Assembly: GCF_004362245.1 (NCBI RefSeq)
Contig: NZ_SNWM01000002.1
Coordinates: 558,001-622,000, forward strand
DNA length: 64,000 bases
Source of the DNA: Pedobacter duraquae
GTDB taxonomy: Bacteria; Bacteroidota; Bacteroidia; Sphingobacteriales; Sphingobacteriaceae
Direction of reading: 5' to 3'
The first letter of the stretch is position 1, and each line of letters starts with the position of its first letter. The notes below the pieces were generated by a model. The model made no database searches and had not been told where the DNA came from. It was given only the letters and a program-made list of their open reading frames with translations. The position numbers were made by a program, and so were the translations under genes. Shown piece after piece: positions 61,917-64,000 of the stretch.

Positions 61917-62774
61917 TCAGGACACAGCCGAAACGTTTAATACACGTTTCTTAATCGTAAGATTAGATTTCTTGAGCACCGCAGCCAGACCCTCTCTTTT
62001 TTTAATGCTGTTGATACTGGCAAGGCCATCACTGGAGCTCCGTATTTTATTGAGTACATAAACATCATCCTTAAAAAGATCTTCAGCCTTTAGCCTGCCA
62101 TCCTCCAGTTGCAGTTTAATTATTTTGGCAAGTTGGTAGTTGGCGTAAAGATTAACAGGATCGTTAAAAAACTGAGCATTTAATTTCTCAAAAACAGCAT
62201 TGATCCAGCTGGCATGGATTTCCGAAGGCACAACAATTCTGTTATCGCGCACCGTCACAGCATTCAAAAACTGGAGTGCTTCTGTCCTGCTGATGATGCC
62301 GGTATATAGCGCGTCGCGCAGGGTGTAATCCAGTCGATCTGCACAAAGATCAGGAAGCTCACGCTCCAGGATGCCAAATGTTCCATGGAGAATCTGCTCA
62401 ACGTGGTAGCCAAAACGATCCAGAATCTGCGGAATCTCCGAGTTTAGCAGTAGCCTCTCAAATTGCTGCTCGTGAAAATCCTCATTCTGATGTCCATACA
62501 CATAATCTCCAACATGCGAAAAGGCAGTATGAGACAGGTCGTGCAGCAGTCCAGCGATTTGCTCAAGCTCCGTACCGCCCAGAAAACGAATAAGCATACA
62601 TACCCCTATGGAGTGCTCCAGTCGGGTATGTTTAATACGGGGTTCCACTAAAAACACAGCACCACTCTGATGTATTCCGCCAAGACGTTTCAGTGCATTA
62701 CTCTCCAGCAAAGCCCCTATTACAGCTGGACATTCCATGCTACCATAGATCATATCGTTCAGTTTTTCTCCCAT
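61917..62774 (-). CDS. HD-domain phosphohydrolase (dGTPase-like fold)
   Basis: A 285-residue HD protein. The N-terminal IYGSMECPAVIGALLESNALKRL-like stretch and RLEHSIGVCMLIRFLG, then AGLLHDLSHTAFSHVGDYV (the HD pair), and LCADRLDYTLRDAL (distal Asp) reproduce the pattern of the YdhJ/SAMHD1-dGTPase-like HD hydrolases. No membrane segments. The substrate is probably a nucleotide, not determined. A single gene 61 bp ahead of the ABC pair, which has its own promoter. Confidence 0.88.
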   Translation of the reverse strand: MGEKLNDMIYGSMECPAVIGALLESNALKRLGGIHQSGAVFLVEPRIKHTRLEHSIGVCMLIRFLGGTELEQIAGLLHDLSHTAFSHVGDYVYGHQNEDFHEQQFERLLLNSEIPQILDRFGYHVEQILHGTFGILERELPDLCADRLDYTLRDALYTGIISRTEALQFLNAVTVRDNRIVVPSEIHASWINAVFEKLNAQFFNDPVNLYANYQLAKIIKLQLEDGRLKAEDLFKDDVYVLNKIRSSSDGLASINSIKKREGLAAVLKKSNLTIKKRVLNVSAVS

Positions 62775-62927
62775 ATTAACCAGTTTATCAGAAGAAACAA
62801 TATTACTAATATTATTAGTTATTACGAACCAAAAAGACTAATTTTTATAGACTGAAAATCAGCAGATAAGCTAAGGATGGAATTTGATAGTCCGCATTGC
62901 TTTTGGAATTCTTTCCTATATTAGTAC

Positions 62928-62941
62928 CTGAACATGTTCAG
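62928..62941. promoter_or_regulatory. 14-bp perfect palindrome before the gluconokinase gene
   Basis: CTGAACATGTTCAG is its own reverse complement and ends 6 bp before the ATG at 62948. It overlaps the region where the transcription start would lie, a typical repressor operator position. No regulator gene is visible next to it. Confidence 0.4.
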
Positions 62942-62947
62942 AATTTA

Positions 62948-64000
62948 ATGACAGAACCCTATATAATTGGCATTGATGTAGGCACAGGAAGCACCAAGGC
63001 ACTGGCAATCGCACTATCAGGCACTATACACCATGTTACACAACATAGTTACCCTACTTACAGTGAACGTGCAGGTATGAGCGAGCAAGATCCTGAAGAG
63101 ATCTGGGTCGCCTTTCAACACTGTATTCACGATATAATTTCCCACTGTGGAAAACAGCCCGTGGCCATTAGCATCAGCACGGCCATGCATAGCATTATTC
63201 CAGTATCGGAAGATGGAAAGGCATTGTCATACCTGATTACCTGGGCAGATTCCCGAAGCGAGGATATCGCAACAGCGTTACGTAATAGTCCCGAAGGCCC
63301 ACAGTTTTATAGAACTTCGGGCACACCAATCCATGCTATGTCTCCATTATGCAAGCTCCTCTGGTTAAAAAAGAGCGATCCCTTGTTATTTAATGCAAGC
63401 TCCAGATTCATTTCTATCAAGGCCTATATCTGGCATAAGCTCTTTGGCGAATTTGAAGAAGATTACGCCATTGCCTCTGCAACGGGATTATTTGATATTC
63501 TGGAATTGCAGTGGAGTGCAGACATTCTTGATTATGCGGGTATCACCTACCTCCAGCTCCCAAAGCCGGTACCCACCTACCATGTACGCACAGATATAAT
63601 CCCGGAAATAGCGACTCAGATGAACCTCAGCCCTGGCCTCAGCGTCTGTATCGGCGCGAGCGACGGATGTACAGCTAATCTGGGAACAGGGGTTGTAGCT
63701 TCTGGTACTGCGGCACTCACAATCGGAACTAGCGGTGCCGTCAGAATCACGAGTAGCCATCCTATTTACAATGAAGAAAGCATGACTTTCAATTACATCC
63801 TTGACAGCAATACGTATGTTTGTGGGGGAGCAATTAATAACGGTGGATTAGCCATAGACTGGGCAATTAAAACGCTTATGTCTGTAGAAAAAACCAAACA
63901 AAGTCACTTTGACACCTTCTTTCAACTGGCATCTGAAACTCCTGCCGGCGCTGATGGATTATTCTTCCTGCCTTACCTAACAGGCGATCGTGCACCAATC
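62948..64000 (+). CDS. gntK: Gluconokinase (FGGY family), cut by window edge
   Basis: The first 351 codons of an FGGY carbohydrate kinase; the frame is open to the window end. It begins MTEPYIIGIDVGTGSTKALA (ATP-binding phosphate loop). It then has ISTAMHSIIPV, ITWADSRSEDIA (substrate region), ASATGLFDI, TIGTSGAVRI (the second phosphate block), GGAINNGG and LPYLTGDRAPI. The DxRS and MHS blocks fit gluconokinase better than xylulokinase or glycerol kinase. It would make 6-phosphogluconate from gluconate. The neighbours do not confirm the substrate. Confidence 0.85.
   Translation, partial: MTEPYIIGIDVGTGSTKALAIALSGTIHHVTQHSYPTYSERAGMSEQDPEEIWVAFQHCIHDIISHCGKQPVAISISTAMHSIIPVSEDGKALSYLITWADSRSEDIATALRNSPEGPQFYRTSGTPIHAMSPLCKLLWLKKSDPLLFNASSRFISIKAYIWHKLFGEFEEDYAIASATGLFDILELQWSADILDYAGITYLQLPKPVPTYHVRTDIIPEIATQMNLSPGLSVCIGASDGCTANLGTGVVASGTAALTIGTSGAVRITSSHPIYNEESMTFNYILDSNTYVCGGAINNGGLAIDWAIKTLMSVEKTKQSHFDTFFQLASETPAGADGLFFLPYLTGDRAPI

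Noticed and set aside
1..64000. tRNA/rRNA genes, CRISPR arrays, insertion sequences or integration sites
   Set aside because: No cloverleaf-like, spacer-repeat or transposase sequence was recognised anywhere; gene density is continuous.

Overview
The window looks like a chromosomal segment from a pectin-degrading Bacteroidota, most likely a Sphingobacteriaceae such as Pedobacter. The evidence is a SusC/SusD pair, lipoprotein lipoboxes, Bacteroidota-type -7 boxes (TAnnTTTG), no obvious Shine-Dalgarno sequences, and protein families typical of that group. Family calls come from reading motifs by eye; no database was searched.

Layout. Positions 1-2720 hold the start of a glycogen synthase, an esterase and an orphan lipoprotein. 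Positions 2721-8300 (minus) hold a receiver-only response regulator and two GH2 glycosidases. Positions 8395-9426 hold a LacI-type regulator. Positions 9451-20429 (minus) are one tight hexuronate operon: uxaB, uxaA, kduI, an SDR oxidoreductase, uxaC, kdgK, eda, an ExuT-like transporter and a GapN-like dehydrogenase, ending at a strong intrinsic terminator. After a PAS/DHp protein, 21461-26102 (minus) encodes a GH28 polygalacturonase, a GH105 hydrolase and a PL10 pectate lyase. After three housekeeping-like genes, 28491-40325 (minus) is the pectin utilisation locus proper: SusC, SusD, a beta-helix lipoprotein in the SusE position, two CE12 acetylesterases, two CE8 methylesterases and a GH43. 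A second LacI-type regulator is divergent from susC.

How it works together (inference from families). CE8 and CE12 strip methyl and acetyl groups, PL10 and GH28 cut polygalacturonate, SusC/D import oligomers, and GH105, GH43 and GH2 trim them. KduI handles the unsaturated uronate, and UxaC-UxaB-UxaA-KdgK-Eda convert galacturonate to pyruvate and glyceraldehyde-3-phosphate, which GapN would oxidise. The three pectin operons share two sequence blocks upstream, 39-40 bp apart in every case.

From 41671 to 56311 (minus) lies a different tight operon: HD-PycTM fusion, polyphosphate kinase, an SdiA-regulated-type lipoprotein, a phosphoesterase/kinase-like/outer-membrane-barrel fusion, a GAF protein, and a second kinase-like/barrel protein, followed by NDH-2 and an NTF2-like protein. 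This is the best candidate for an undescribed system. The right end carries a metallophosphoesterase, a secreted jellyroll protein, a heterodimeric ABC exporter, an HD hydrolase and the start of a gluconokinase. No tRNA, rRNA, CRISPR array or insertion sequence was seen.
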